DNA of 64,000 bases from a virus: positions 1-64,000 of IMG/VR virus record IMGVR_UViG_3300047548_000491. One strand, given 5' to 3'. Below the pieces are notes generated by a model. It searched no databases, was not told where the DNA came from, and saw only the letters and a list, made by a program, of their open reading frames with translations. Of the stretch, positions 23,616 to 31,561 are shown in pieces. Made by a program: the position numbers and the translations under genes. The stretch's first letter is position 1. Each line of letters starts with the position of its first letter.

Positions 23616-25063
23616 AAGAATTACTTGAACTAGAACAATGGGCTGAGAATATTGTAGCCAATGAGGCTGTACAAGATAGACCTTTGGCTAGAAGTCAAGA
23701 TATTCAATATCAAGCAAGTAGAGAATACCCAGATCGTAGTCCTGAACAAGCTCTGCAATTGTATGTTGCTAATAAACTTGCAGCAACAGAAAAAATGGAT
23801 TTAGATCAGAACAGACTAATTAACTCCCAAAAACGTGAAAATGAAAAATTACGTAGAAGCCTACAAGATTTAAGCCAAGACCTCAATAATCATGAGAAAC
23901 AAGCTACCGACACCGGCGCAGAAATTGAACGCTTAAAGGCATTAAGTGCTAAATTAAAGCCTGCGGGAGAAATTCAGAAACAAGCTGCTAAAGCTAGTGC
24001 AGACAAAGTAGAAGCAATGTTAGCTGACTTAGAAAAAGTTAAAGTTGTTCCTGGTATGGATGAGAAGAAATACAAAGAACTTTCTGATAAAGTTGATAAA
24101 ATAAAAAACAATGCCGGAAACGAAGAAATAGCCAAAGTACAAAAAGCATTACAGCAAATGTCGCAACAACAAAGTATAGACAACAATTTGTTTGACAACG
24201 TAATGCAACAGCTAACTAATACACAAGAACAGTTAGATGCTAAAGAAGCAAGGTTCAAAAAATACATAGAGAAAAAATCCAGTGAGATTACTTCTACTAC
24301 ACAAAGTCATGGCGAAGAATTAAAAAAATATGCTGACATTGTAAACAAATACAAAGATGATGTAGAATCTTTTAAAAATTACATGGACACTACTCGCAAA
24401 GAAGTAGCAAATACTAAAGCAGAAGTAGACCAACTTAAGAAAGATGCGGAGAATAAGATGCAAGAATTAGAATTCTTGTCTCCGACATTAAAGAAATTTG
24501 CAATGCAGAAGCCAGGTGAGGCGCCAACGCAGTCTTCTGATTTCAGCAGTGATAGAGCCTTCAAACAAGCAATGTCAGCAGCATCACCTGCTGCCGAACC
24601 AGCAACTAAATTGGCTATACAGAGTAAAAAAGATTTGCAAAATTTAGAAAAAGACTCAGAGATCCAGAGGAGCTATGCTATGGCTGCAACACCGACTGAT
24701 AAGTTTGACTTGGATAAGTTAGACGAAAACCTTAAAAACAACAGTAACCCTGAATTTGTTGAATGGGCTAACAAAAACATTCCAGTAGCATTAAGAATGT
24801 TTTTCAATCGTTATCCTGAATTAGAATCAATTTACGCTTTGGAACAAGTGCAAGCAGTAATGAGTGAGTATTTCCCGTATCTATATCAATACGATGAGAT
24901 TGATATGGAGACTATGAATAAGTTCTTAGACTTTATTAAAAATAAGATCAAGGCTCAACCAATTCAACCTATGCAAAAGAGTTTGTTCGATAATTTAGCA
25001 GAAGCATATGAAACATCTTTGGATAAATTGATTGGGTTAGATTACATAAAAACCCATAGATAA
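23612..25063 (+). CDS. coiled-coil virion-associated protein
   Basis: 483 residues, overlapping the preceding gene by 4 nt. Residues about 65-290 are nearly continuous heptads (NRLINSQKRENEKLRRSL, then EQLDAKEARFKKYIEKK); the rest is helical. The N-terminal LELEQWAENIVANE motif is shared with the previous gene, so the pair probably interacts or diverged by duplication. No enzymatic motif. A packaged internal protein or scaffold is more likely than a tape measure at this position. Confidence 0.6.
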   Translation: MKELLELEQWAENIVANEAVQDRPLARSQDIQYQASREYPDRSPEQALQLYVANKLAATEKMDLDQNRLINSQKRENEKLRRSLQDLSQDLNNHEKQATDTGAEIERLKALSAKLKPAGEIQKQAAKASADKVEAMLADLEKVKVVPGMDEKKYKELSDKVDKIKNNAGNEEIAKVQKALQQMSQQQSIDNNLFDNVMQQLTNTQEQLDAKEARFKKYIEKKSSEITSTTQSHGEELKKYADIVNKYKDDVESFKNYMDTTRKEVANTKAEVDQLKKDAENKMQELEFLSPTLKKFAMQKPGEAPTQSSDFSSDRAFKQAMSAASPAAEPATKLAIQSKKDLQNLEKDSEIQRSYAMAATPTDKFDLDKLDENLKNNSNPEFVEWANKNIPVALRMFFNRYPELESIYALEQVQAVMSEYFPYLYQYDEIDMETMNKFLDFIKNKIKAQPIQPMQKSLFDNLAEAYETSLDKLIGLDYIKTHR

Positions 25064-25085
25064 AAATATATTTTCCCTTTATTGG

Positions 25086-25093
25086 CATAAATA
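25086..25093 (+). promoter_or_regulatory. putative late promoter (CATAAATA)
   Basis: Lies 4 nt upstream of the sigma-70 -35 box of the gene 32 promoter, so gene 32 may be expressed in both early and late phases. Confidence 0.45.
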
Positions 25094-25096
25094 ATA

Positions 25097-25125
25097 TTGA
25101 CGCAGGAGTTATTACTCGCTATAAT
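25097..25125 (+). promoter_or_regulatory. sigma-70 promoter of gene 32
   Basis: TTGACG (25097-25102), 17 bp, TATAAT (25120-25125). The about 70-nt leader contains a small CACTC/GAGTG hairpin and a TAAGGA before the ATG at 25203. Confidence 0.75.
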
Positions 25126-25202
25126 AACTTTTGTGTTAGTCACTCACAGGGAGTGGCGAATATTAAAACAGAGACCATCTCAATTTTTAAGGAAAATATA
25201 TT

Positions 25203-26204
25203 ATGGCAAGTCTAAGCGAAATCCGCGCTCGTATCGCAGCGCAAGAAAACAAATCCCAAAACAAAAACACAACTGCACAAGGTGATGGAGCCACGTATCC
25301 ACACTGGAACATGGATGAAGGCCTAACAGCTACTATCCGTTTTCTTCCCGATGCAGACAGTAAAAATACTTTCTTCTGGGTAGAACGTCAAATTATCAAA
25401 CTTCCGTTTAACGGCGTGAAGGGTGATCCAAATATGAAACGTGTTGAAGTACAAGTACCATGTATGGAAATGTATGGTGACGTTTGTCCTATCTTGGCAG
25501 AAGTTCGTCCTTGGTATAAGGATGAAAGTCTAAAAGAAATGGCAAACAAATACTGGAAGAAGCGTAGTTATTTGTTCCAAGGCTTTGTACGACAAAACCC
25601 ATTGGGTGACGATAAAACCCCAGCAAATCCTATTCGCCGATTCATTATCAGCCCACAAATCTTCACTATCATCAAGTCCAGTTTGATGGATCCTGAAATG
25701 GAAGAATTGCCAACTGACTACATGCGTGGTCTTGACTTCAACATTAAGAAGACCAGCAAAGGCGGCTATGCTGATTACAGCACTAGTAATTGGGCACGTA
25801 AAGAATCTGCCCTCACCGAAGCAGAACAATCTGCTATCGAAGCACATGGGCTATTTAATCTAGCAGATTTCTTGCCCAAGAAACCCACAGACGCAGAATT
25901 GCGTGTCATCAAAGAAATGTTCGAGGCATCTGTTGACGGTCAACCGTATGACGTTGAACGTTGGGGTGCATATTACAAGCCCTTCGGTGTTGAAGCACCT
26001 GCAGGAGCGACAGCGGCTACAACACAAGCAGCACCGACCGTGGCTGCACCCGCGACAGCACCCGTAGCAGAATCTACTCCCCCGTTTGATGCTGACGAAC
26101 CAGTCCAAGCAAGTTCTCCTGTTGAAGTTCCTAAAACAAGCGGAACATCAAGCGACAAAGCACAAGACATCCTAGCGATGATTCGTGCTAGACAAGCGAA
26201 GTAA
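25203..26204 (+). CDS. 32: single-stranded DNA-binding protein (gp32)
   Basis: 333 residues. The basic N-terminus (SLSEIRARIAAQE) fits the cooperative self-association region. The core, DEGLTATIRFLPDAD to QGFVRQNPLGDDKTP, is the OB-fold DNA-binding domain typical of T4-like gp32. The A/P/T-rich acidic C-terminus (about 270-333) is the protein-recruiting tail. Its position next to uvsX is like T4-superfamily replication modules. It coats ssDNA during replication and recombination. It has a leader that could carry autoregulation. Confidence 0.9.
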   Translation: MASLSEIRARIAAQENKSQNKNTTAQGDGATYPHWNMDEGLTATIRFLPDADSKNTFFWVERQIIKLPFNGVKGDPNMKRVEVQVPCMEMYGDVCPILAEVRPWYKDESLKEMANKYWKKRSYLFQGFVRQNPLGDDKTPANPIRRFIISPQIFTIIKSSLMDPEMEELPTDYMRGLDFNIKKTSKGGYADYSTSNWARKESALTEAEQSAIEAHGLFNLADFLPKKPTDAELRVIKEMFEASVDGQPYDVERWGAYYKPFGVEAPAGATAATTQAAPTVAAPATAPVAESTPPFDADEPVQASSPVEVPKTSGTSSDKAQDILAMIRARQAK

Positions 26205-26206
26205 AA

Positions 26207-26228
26207 TCTAGGGGCTACGGCCCCTAGA
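26207..26228 (+). promoter_or_regulatory. UNCG-tetraloop hairpin after gene 32
   Basis: TCTAGGGGC (26207-26215) and GCCCCTAGA (26220-26228) flank UACG closed by C-G, an unusually stable tetraloop class. No U-tract follows, so it is more likely an mRNA 3' stabiliser or processing barrier than a terminator. Confidence 0.75.
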
Positions 26229-26243
26229 CTTAAGGAGAAATCT

Positions 26244-26498
26244 ATGACATTACCGGACGAACGCTACCGTGCCCTTAAGCAAGGTAAAAAATTATTAGAG
26301 GAGTTATGTGACCCCGGTCGCACCCCTCGTGTCCCTAGTATTATCAGAGATAAAGCAAGAGGTGCATTGCGCCATTTCCCACAAGATTGGGAAATCGATG
26401 CGTTAGCAGATAAATGCCCAGATATGCTTGATAAAGTATCATTTACTGATAAACTATTACAAAAACAACTTGGAGATAAAATTGGCAAAACCATTTGA
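26244..26498 (+). CDS. BPSL0761-family hypothetical protein
   Basis: 84 residues behind AAGGAG. MTLPDERYRAL, the LEELCDPGRTPRVPSIIRD stretch and ALRHFP match the BPSL0761 family, which is known mainly from betaproteobacterial chromosomes. Function is unknown. Its presence in the phage suggests capture from a betaproteobacterial host. The uvsX TTG start is inside its 3' end. Confidence 0.65.
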   Translation: MTLPDERYRALKQGKKLLEELCDPGRTPRVPSIIRDKARGALRHFPQDWEIDALADKCPDMLDKVSFTDKLLQKQLGDKIGKTI

Positions 26499-27552
26499 TG
26501 TAAGCAAATTTAGAAAAGACATTACTAAAAGTATTGAAGGATTGAGCATTGGATTTAACGACCCTACAGATTGGGTATCTACAGGAAATTACGCTCTTAA
26601 TTATCTCATTAGTGGTGATTTTAACAAAGGTGTTCCTTTGGGCAAAGTCACTGTATTCGCTGGCGAATCTGGATCTGGTAAAAGCTACATCTGTAGTGGT
26701 AACTTGGTTCGTCACGCTCAGGAACAAGGTATTTTCGTTGTTCTAGTCGATAGCGAAAACGCATTGGATGAGGAGTGGTTGCGTAATTTAGGTGTAGATA
26801 CATCAGAAGATAAACTACTAAAACTTAACATGGCTATGATTGATGACGTAGCCAAGACGATTTCAGAATTTATGAAATCATACAAAACACTACCAGCAGA
26901 AGACAAACCTAAAGTATTGTTCATCATTGACTCACTGGGTATGTTGTTGACTCCTACTGACGTTAATCAGTTTGAAGCAGGTGATATGAAAGGTGACATG
27001 GGTCGTAAGCCTAAAGCATTGACTGCACTTGTTCGCAATTGTGTTAACATGTTCGGTAGTCATAACGTAGGTCTAGTTGCTACTAATCACACATATGCTT
27101 CACAGGATATGTTTGATCCTGATGATAAGATTTCAGGTGGTCAGGGTTTCATCTACGCAAGTTCAATTGTTGTTGCTATGCGTAAACTAAAACTCAAGGA
27201 AGACGAAGACGGTAACAAGGTTAGTGAAGTGCGAGGTATTCGTTCAGCCTGTAAGGTTATGAAAACTCGTTATGCAAAGCCCTTTGAATCTGTTCAAGTT
27301 AAGATTCCTTATGAGACTGGTATGAATCCTTATTCTGGACTACTTGACTTGTTCGAAGGTCAAGGTCTATTGACTAAAGAAGGCAATCGTTTGGCATACA
27401 CAACTGAAGACGGTGAAGTATTGAAATCATTCCGTAAGGGATGGGAATCTAACGATGATGGTTGCCTTGATAAAGTGATGGAAGAATTCCAGAAAAAAAA
27501 TGCAAATAAGCTAAGTACTGTTACTGCCGATGAAGGAGCGGCGACAGAATGA
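26482..27552 (+). CDS. uvsX: UvsX RecA-like recombinase
   Basis: 356 residues from a TTG start at 26482 (MAKPFDVSKF), with GGAG 6 nt upstream; other in-frame starts lie further out in poor context. Walker A GESGSGKS (61-68), the FVVLVDSENALDEEW motif, Walker B LFIIDSLGMLLTP, and the DNA-binding loop region with GDMGRKPKALTAL. It forms filaments on ssDNA and catalyses strand exchange with gp32 and UvsY. Shorter than T4 UvsX (391). Confidence 0.9.
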   Translation: MAKPFDVSKFRKDITKSIEGLSIGFNDPTDWVSTGNYALNYLISGDFNKGVPLGKVTVFAGESGSGKSYICSGNLVRHAQEQGIFVVLVDSENALDEEWLRNLGVDTSEDKLLKLNMAMIDDVAKTISEFMKSYKTLPAEDKPKVLFIIDSLGMLLTPTDVNQFEAGDMKGDMGRKPKALTALVRNCVNMFGSHNVGLVATNHTYASQDMFDPDDKISGGQGFIYASSIVVAMRKLKLKEDEDGNKVSEVRGIRSACKVMKTRYAKPFESVQVKIPYETGMNPYSGLLDLFEGQGLLTKEGNRLAYTTEDGEVLKSFRKGWESNDDGCLDKVMEEFQKKNANKLSTVTADEGAATE

Positions 27553-27806
27553 GTTTAGACTTGGTAACTGAAGTATGGGATGTTCTACGATCCCACATTG
27601 ATTTTAATGAACGAGGCGATGCGGCTGACACACTCGTTAATTTTCTAATTGATAACAACTACGAGGCAGAGGATATCAAAGATGCCTTTAGGGGTGACAA
27701 AGAGATTATTACCGCAGTGAAAGATTACTTGTCTCAACATGAAGATGAACTAGAGTATGAAGATGAAGATTACTACGGTGATTCGGATGACGATGAATGG
27801 GATTAA
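27549..27806 (+). CDS. 85-residue acidic hypothetical protein
   Basis: ATG 27549 overlaps the uvsX stop. The sequence is helical (LVTEVWDVLRSHIDF, then TLVNFLIDNNYEAEDIKDAF) with a very acidic tail (ELEYEDEDYYGDSDDDEWD). An Asp/Glu tail of this kind can mimic DNA or bind gp32-like partners, but I have no direct evidence. It abuts the next gene with no gap. Confidence 0.65.
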   Translation: MSLDLVTEVWDVLRSHIDFNERGDAADTLVNFLIDNNYEAEDIKDAFRGDKEIITAVKDYLSQHEDELEYEDEDYYGDSDDDEWD

Positions 27807-28262
27807 ATGAACTGGTACACACGCATAACACAAAACTTAGGCGTGCTACCCGATTTCATTCTTCACTATGAGAATGAACTTCTCGGGGCGAAGAACGAGG
27901 TTAAAATTTTTGGCAATGTTGAAAAGAACATTGCCAATTTACCCGGTATCACTGAGCACCGTTTTAATCAACTACAAGAAATTGAGGCTGTACTAAACTT
28001 CCTCAACATTCAACTTCGGAAAATTCGCCGAAAGCATTTTCAAAAATATTTAGAAGCGTATAATAGAGTATTGACTAGCCGTGATGCAGAAAAATATGTA
28101 GACGGCGAAGATGAAGTCATTGATTTTGAAACCATCATTAATGAAGTTGCCCTATTACGTAACAAATGGTTGGGTGTCATTAAAGGTCTAGAAGCAAAAC
28201 AATGGCAAATGGGTCATATCGTCCGTCTGAGAACGGCTGGTATGGAAGATATTACTATTTAA
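27807..28262 (+). CDS. possible UvsY-like recombination mediator
   Basis: 151 residues, largely helical with basic stretches (LNIQLRKIRRKHFQKYLEAY). The C-terminal part, SRDAEKYVDGEDEV, then helices ending HIVRLRTAGMED, parallels the C-terminus of T4 UvsY (IKHIQDMRAFEAG). Position two genes after uvsX supports a mediator role, loading UvsX on gp32-covered DNA. Similarity is only by pattern, so an unrelated DNA-binding protein is possible. Confidence 0.45.
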   Translation: MNWYTRITQNLGVLPDFILHYENELLGAKNEVKIFGNVEKNIANLPGITEHRFNQLQEIEAVLNFLNIQLRKIRRKHFQKYLEAYNRVLTSRDAEKYVDGEDEVIDFETIINEVALLRNKWLGVIKGLEAKQWQMGHIVRLRTAGMEDITI

Positions 28263-28271
28263 GGATTCACA

Positions 28272-29057
28272 ATGACCATTAACACGCACACATTCCAATT
28301 TCATCCTACCTCTGCACAAACAGGTATTATTGCCAATACAGTAAATTTATCTTTCGATGATTTTGTATCCAATGATTATCATCCTTCTGTTAAAAAATAC
28401 GAAGTGTTTGAGTCACCTGAAGATGTTTTGGCACTGAGTGTCGCATGGAAACGTATGCGTGATAAAGGTGTATCCCCTACAGGTAAGTTGTTAGACAAAA
28501 CATTATTTGATAGAGTAACACAAGAGGATCGTGACACTGCAAATATTATCCGTGATTATTATAGCAAAAAGTTTATGATTAATGCATTAATGAATGACGG
28601 ACGAGAAATGTCACCTTTTAGAAAAGAAATTTCTAAAATCATTAACAGTGAAGGTAAAATGATTTCTAAAGAGGCATTTGGTCCAGTATATTATTTGCCT
28701 ATTTTCTATGAATATGATACTGACCTTGATTATGTTAAAAGCTGTGTAACTATTAATCAAGATTTTAAAAACAGTCAAGCACCTAGGGTTATATCGAATA
28801 TTGTTGATTTACAACCTATTAAAAGAATTGTAAAAAAATCAAAACATACTACTACCGTTGAATATTGGTTGAAGAGTAATAACAAGCATAATTCAGCTAA
28901 TGTAATTAGTATTCCTAAAGATAATCCATTGTTACATATTTGGGATCATGTGTTTAGTACTAAAGAAGTATTACAAATTCAGGGCGGATATGAACAGAAA
29001 CGCTTGGACAATTTTGAATACTATTCAATTAAGGCTTGGAAACTAGCCCAGGATTGA
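28272..29057 (+). CDS. 261-residue hypothetical protein
   Basis: AAGGATT precedes the ATG. Mixed alpha/beta, with a helical middle (RDTANIIRDYYSKKFMINALM) and a beta region (APRVISNIVDLQPIKRIVKKSKHTTTVEYW). No motif recognised. It follows the UvsY-like gene and ends with TGA inside the -35 box of the promoter at 29054, so it probably terminates the uvsX operon in coding terms. A DNA-metabolism role is guessed from position only. Confidence 0.6.
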   Translation: MTINTHTFQFHPTSAQTGIIANTVNLSFDDFVSNDYHPSVKKYEVFESPEDVLALSVAWKRMRDKGVSPTGKLLDKTLFDRVTQEDRDTANIIRDYYSKKFMINALMNDGREMSPFRKEISKIINSEGKMISKEAFGPVYYLPIFYEYDTDLDYVKSCVTINQDFKNSQAPRVISNIVDLQPIKRIVKKSKHTTTVEYWLKSNNKHNSANVISIPKDNPLLHIWDHVFSTKEVLQIQGGYEQKRLDNFEYYSIKAWKLAQD

Positions 29058-29082
29058 CAATAAATCATTTCGGGCATATAAT
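29054..29082 (+). promoter_or_regulatory. consensus sigma-70 promoter
   Basis: TTGACA (29054-29059), 17 bp, TATAAT (29077-29082). Its downstream leader (TGTATTGATTGATTAAAGGAG) closely matches the one at 6789. The upstream stop TGA is in the -35 box. Confidence 0.85.
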
Positions 29083-29111
29083 ACATGTATTGATTGATTA
29101 AAGGAGCATGT

Positions 29112-29351
29112 ATGACTGAGTTTGAGACTAACTGCTATGGTATGTCTGTTGAAGATATCCGTGAGCAGTACATGGAAAGTATTACCGCTCGTTTCTCTGG
29201 TCTTGAAATGGTTGTCATGGGCATTCTGTCTGACTGTCAGGAAATGATGGCAATGGGCACTGGTCCCCGTTCGGTTGAATATGTTCGCAAGCAAATGAAT
29301 GTCGCCAAGTACATTCTGTCCGAAATGCAAGAAGCCAAGCAGGCAGCTTGA
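29112..29351 (+). CDS. 79-residue helical hypothetical protein
   Basis: Start ATG 29112 behind AAAGGAG. Helical with Met-rich surface (FSGLEMVVMGILSDCQEMMAMG) and VEYVRKQMNVAKYILSEMQ. No function recognised. The TGA stop lies within the -35 box of the next promoter, a packing style repeated across this phage's early-type genes. Confidence 0.65.
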   Translation: MTEFETNCYGMSVEDIREQYMESITARFSGLEMVVMGILSDCQEMMAMGTGPRSVEYVRKQMNVAKYILSEMQEAKQAA

Positions 29352-29376
29352 CATAAAAATCAAGTCGTTGTATAAT
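29348..29376 (+). promoter_or_regulatory. consensus sigma-70 promoter
   Basis: TTGACA (29348-29353), 17 bp, TATAAT (29371-29376), ahead of the ATPase at 29399 with CAGGAG leader. Confidence 0.85.
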
Positions 29377-29398
29377 AATCTTTTATTCAGGAGCTTCA

Positions 29399-30400
29399 AT
29401 GTCTGTAATTCGTGTGTTGTCTGGTTCTTATCGTAACGAACCTGTTAAAGGCGAAATCTTTACTTTGGTAAAAGGTTACCAACTCGGTGCCAAAGGCGGT
29501 TTTGTTACAGTTAAGAACGAAGGTCAATTCCCCGGTCGTCCGGCAGAAGTTCGTGTTCAAGTTGACAATCAGGAATGTGTTCAGTTTATGTCCGGTAAAT
29601 CGGAAATTGTAGAGACTCCTAAAGAAACTGATGAACAGGCAATGGATCGTATTGCCGCACGATTTGCAGTTTTGGATGAAATGTCCGCTGCCTGTATTGC
29701 AGGTAACATTCGTGCTATGATTGTTACAGGTCCTGCAGGCATTGGTAAGTCGCACGGTGTGACTACTCAAATGGAAAAAGCATCGATGTTTGACAAAATC
29801 TCGGGTAAGCGTCCCCGCTTCGAAATTGTCAAAGGTGCTATTTCTGGTATCGGTCTGTTCGCTACATTGTACAAGTACTCTGACAAGAAAAACGTTTTGG
29901 TGTTCGATGACTGTGATGTTTGGGAAGACCAGGACGCAATTAACGTTCTGAAGGGTGCATTGGATTCTGGTAAAACTCGCCGTATCTCTTGGAACAAGGA
30001 CAGTCGTCTGTTGCGTGACGAAGGTGTGCCGAATCAATTCAATTTCAACGGCTCTATCATTTTCATCACTAACAAGACTTTCGATAACAAGAAGGCTAGT
30101 AAGATTCAACCTCACTTGGATGCTCTCCAATCTCGTTGTCACTTTCTTGACCTGACCGTTGACAGTGAGCGTGACAAGATGCTCCGCATCAAGCAAGTTC
30201 ACCGTGATGCTGATGGCGGCCTGTTTGCGGACTATGATTTCAATCAGGAACAAACTGATGAAATTATGAATTTCATTTGGGACAATCATACCAAACTGCG
30301 TGAAGTGTCTTTGCGTATGTGTCTCAAGATTGCAGACTTGGTTAAGATTTCCGCTAACTGGCGTGAACTTGCTAAGGCAACTTGCATGAAGGGCATTTAA
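29399..30400 (+). CDS. AAA-type P-loop ATPase
   Basis: 333 residues. Walker A GPAGIGKS (111-118), Walker B VLVFDDCDVW, and a downstream FNGSIIFITNKTF resembling sensor-1 (Asn in ITNKTF), then an arginine-containing HLDALQSRCHF. The N-terminal about 85 residues form an extra domain with SYRNEP and AEVRVQVDN. The architecture is like small AAA proteins of T4-like phages, whose task is unknown. It is read from its own sigma-70 promoter, in the early-type codon style. Confidence 0.75.
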   Translation: MSVIRVLSGSYRNEPVKGEIFTLVKGYQLGAKGGFVTVKNEGQFPGRPAEVRVQVDNQECVQFMSGKSEIVETPKETDEQAMDRIAARFAVLDEMSAACIAGNIRAMIVTGPAGIGKSHGVTTQMEKASMFDKISGKRPRFEIVKGAISGIGLFATLYKYSDKKNVLVFDDCDVWEDQDAINVLKGALDSGKTRRISWNKDSRLLRDEGVPNQFNFNGSIIFITNKTFDNKKASKIQPHLDALQSRCHFLDLTVDSERDKMLRIKQVHRDADGGLFADYDFNQEQTDEIMNFIWDNHTKLREVSLRMCLKIADLVKISANWRELAKATCMKGI

Positions 30401-30455
30401 TTAACGCCGTGTGAAGGCAGAGGGCAACGTCAATAAGACCCTCCCCTATTCTGAA

Positions 30456-30477
30456 TAAAGGACGTAGTGTCCTTTTA
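30456..30477 (+). terminator. intrinsic terminator
   Basis: AAAGGAC (30457-30463) and GTCCTTT (30469-30475) around a 5-nt loop, with a short T-run. It separates the ATPase from the gene at 30524. Confidence 0.6.
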
Positions 30478-30487
30478 TCCATTGATG

Positions 30488-30517
30488 TTGCAATTACTAT
30501 TTTGATTATGCTATAAT
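30488..30517 (+). promoter_or_regulatory. sigma-70 type promoter, leaderless geometry
   Basis: TTGCAA (30488-30493), 18 bp, TATAAT (30512-30517). Exactly 6 nt precede the ATG at 30524. No Shine-Dalgarno. Confidence 0.6.
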
Positions 30518-30523
30518 AATGAA

Positions 30524-31561
30524 ATGTCAGCAGTAAAACCCTCTACCAAGGAACAGTTAATCCATTATCTATTGAATCATATTAGTTTAGGTACATATGA
30601 TAGAAAGTTTCTATCCAGCCTTCAGACTATGTATGTTACAGCACAAAAGCCAGTAACCACTAATCAATCCAATTTATTGAGCAGGATTATATTACGCTAC
30701 AAAAGGCAACTGTTAAAGCATGAGATTACAGTTGATGAGGCTAATTCACTACCTTGGACACATGATCCTATACCTAGCTTACCTGAATTTACTGAAACAC
30801 ATTTGATTTTAGTAGATGATGAATTAATTTTGCGTAGTCCGTATAAAACAAACTTTGTCAAAGACTTTAGAAAATTAGAAATATACGGAAAATGGGAACA
30901 AGAGGATAGGTTTTGGAGAATACCTGCGAATACATTTACTCTGCGTGAAGTAAAAAAGTGTATTGAACATCATTATCCCAAGATAAATTATTGCGACCAA
31001 TTAACTGCCCTTCTGAAAGACATTGACTCTTTATCCGAAAAAGATTATTGGGACCCTACATATGTAAATAAGAATGGTAACTTTTATGTTGCCCCAATTA
31101 CAGAATCGTTGCACAACGCTATTGAAAAAATTCCTCTCGATATAGAATTTAAAAACATCACTAGATTAGTTTCTAGTGGAATCAACATAGATAGTAGCGT
31201 AACAGAACTTTGCCGTAGTAAATATTCGGATAAGGAGATCAATTTTGTTAAGTCTCCTGTTGCGACAATTGAATATCTAGACCCGCAGCTTAGTGACTTG
31301 TTAATTTCACTGGAACCCGATTTAGTTATATTTTTAGAATACGTTTCGTCAATGAAACCTTACCTTAAAACTATCAAAGAAAAATTAAAAGAGTATAATA
31401 TAAAAACAATAACTCCTGTGTATTCTAACCTAGCTATAGATATGACACAGCACGGTTACATAGTAATTGTAGAAACTGGCATTTCATTACGTCAGCAAAT
31501 ACTACCCTATGCTAGTAAAATAGTCCAGGTAGTAAATAATAAACCCGTACATATTAAATGA
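30524..31561 (+). CDS. 345-residue hypothetical protein upstream of UvsW
   Basis: No Shine-Dalgarno sequence; the start follows a promoter. The central segment LEIYGKWEQEDRFWRIPANTFTLREV has the look of a HARP-like insert seen in SMARCAL1-type helicases, but that is only a resemblance. The C-terminal half is alternating alpha/beta (LEPDLVIFLEYVSSMKPYL, ending AIDMTQHGYIVIVE). It is overlapped by 4 nt by the UvsW gene, so an accessory of the helicase is a reasonable guess. Confidence 0.55.
   Translation: MSAVKPSTKEQLIHYLLNHISLGTYDRKFLSSLQTMYVTAQKPVTTNQSNLLSRIILRYKRQLLKHEITVDEANSLPWTHDPIPSLPEFTETHLILVDDELILRSPYKTNFVKDFRKLEIYGKWEQEDRFWRIPANTFTLREVKKCIEHHYPKINYCDQLTALLKDIDSLSEKDYWDPTYVNKNGNFYVAPITESLHNAIEKIPLDIEFKNITRLVSSGINIDSSVTELCRSKYSDKEINFVKSPVATIEYLDPQLSDLLISLEPDLVIFLEYVSSMKPYLKTIKEKLKEYNIKTITPVYSNLAIDMTQHGYIVIVETGISLRQQILPYASKIVQVVNNKPVHIK

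Noticed and set aside
23612-25063. Coiled-coil protein considered as a tape-measure protein
   Set aside because: It is too short and stands next to the terminase and head-type proteins; no membrane segment or lysozyme domain typical of tape measures.
25097-25285. A 62-codon plus-strand reading frame between 25097 and 25285
   Set aside because: It overlaps the gene 32 promoter and the start of gene 32 in another frame, begins at a TTG with no ribosome-binding site, and has a poor coding pattern.
29396-30289. A 297-codon minus-strand frame under the AAA ATPase
   Set aside because: Antisense of a gene with a complete Walker A/B and its own promoter.
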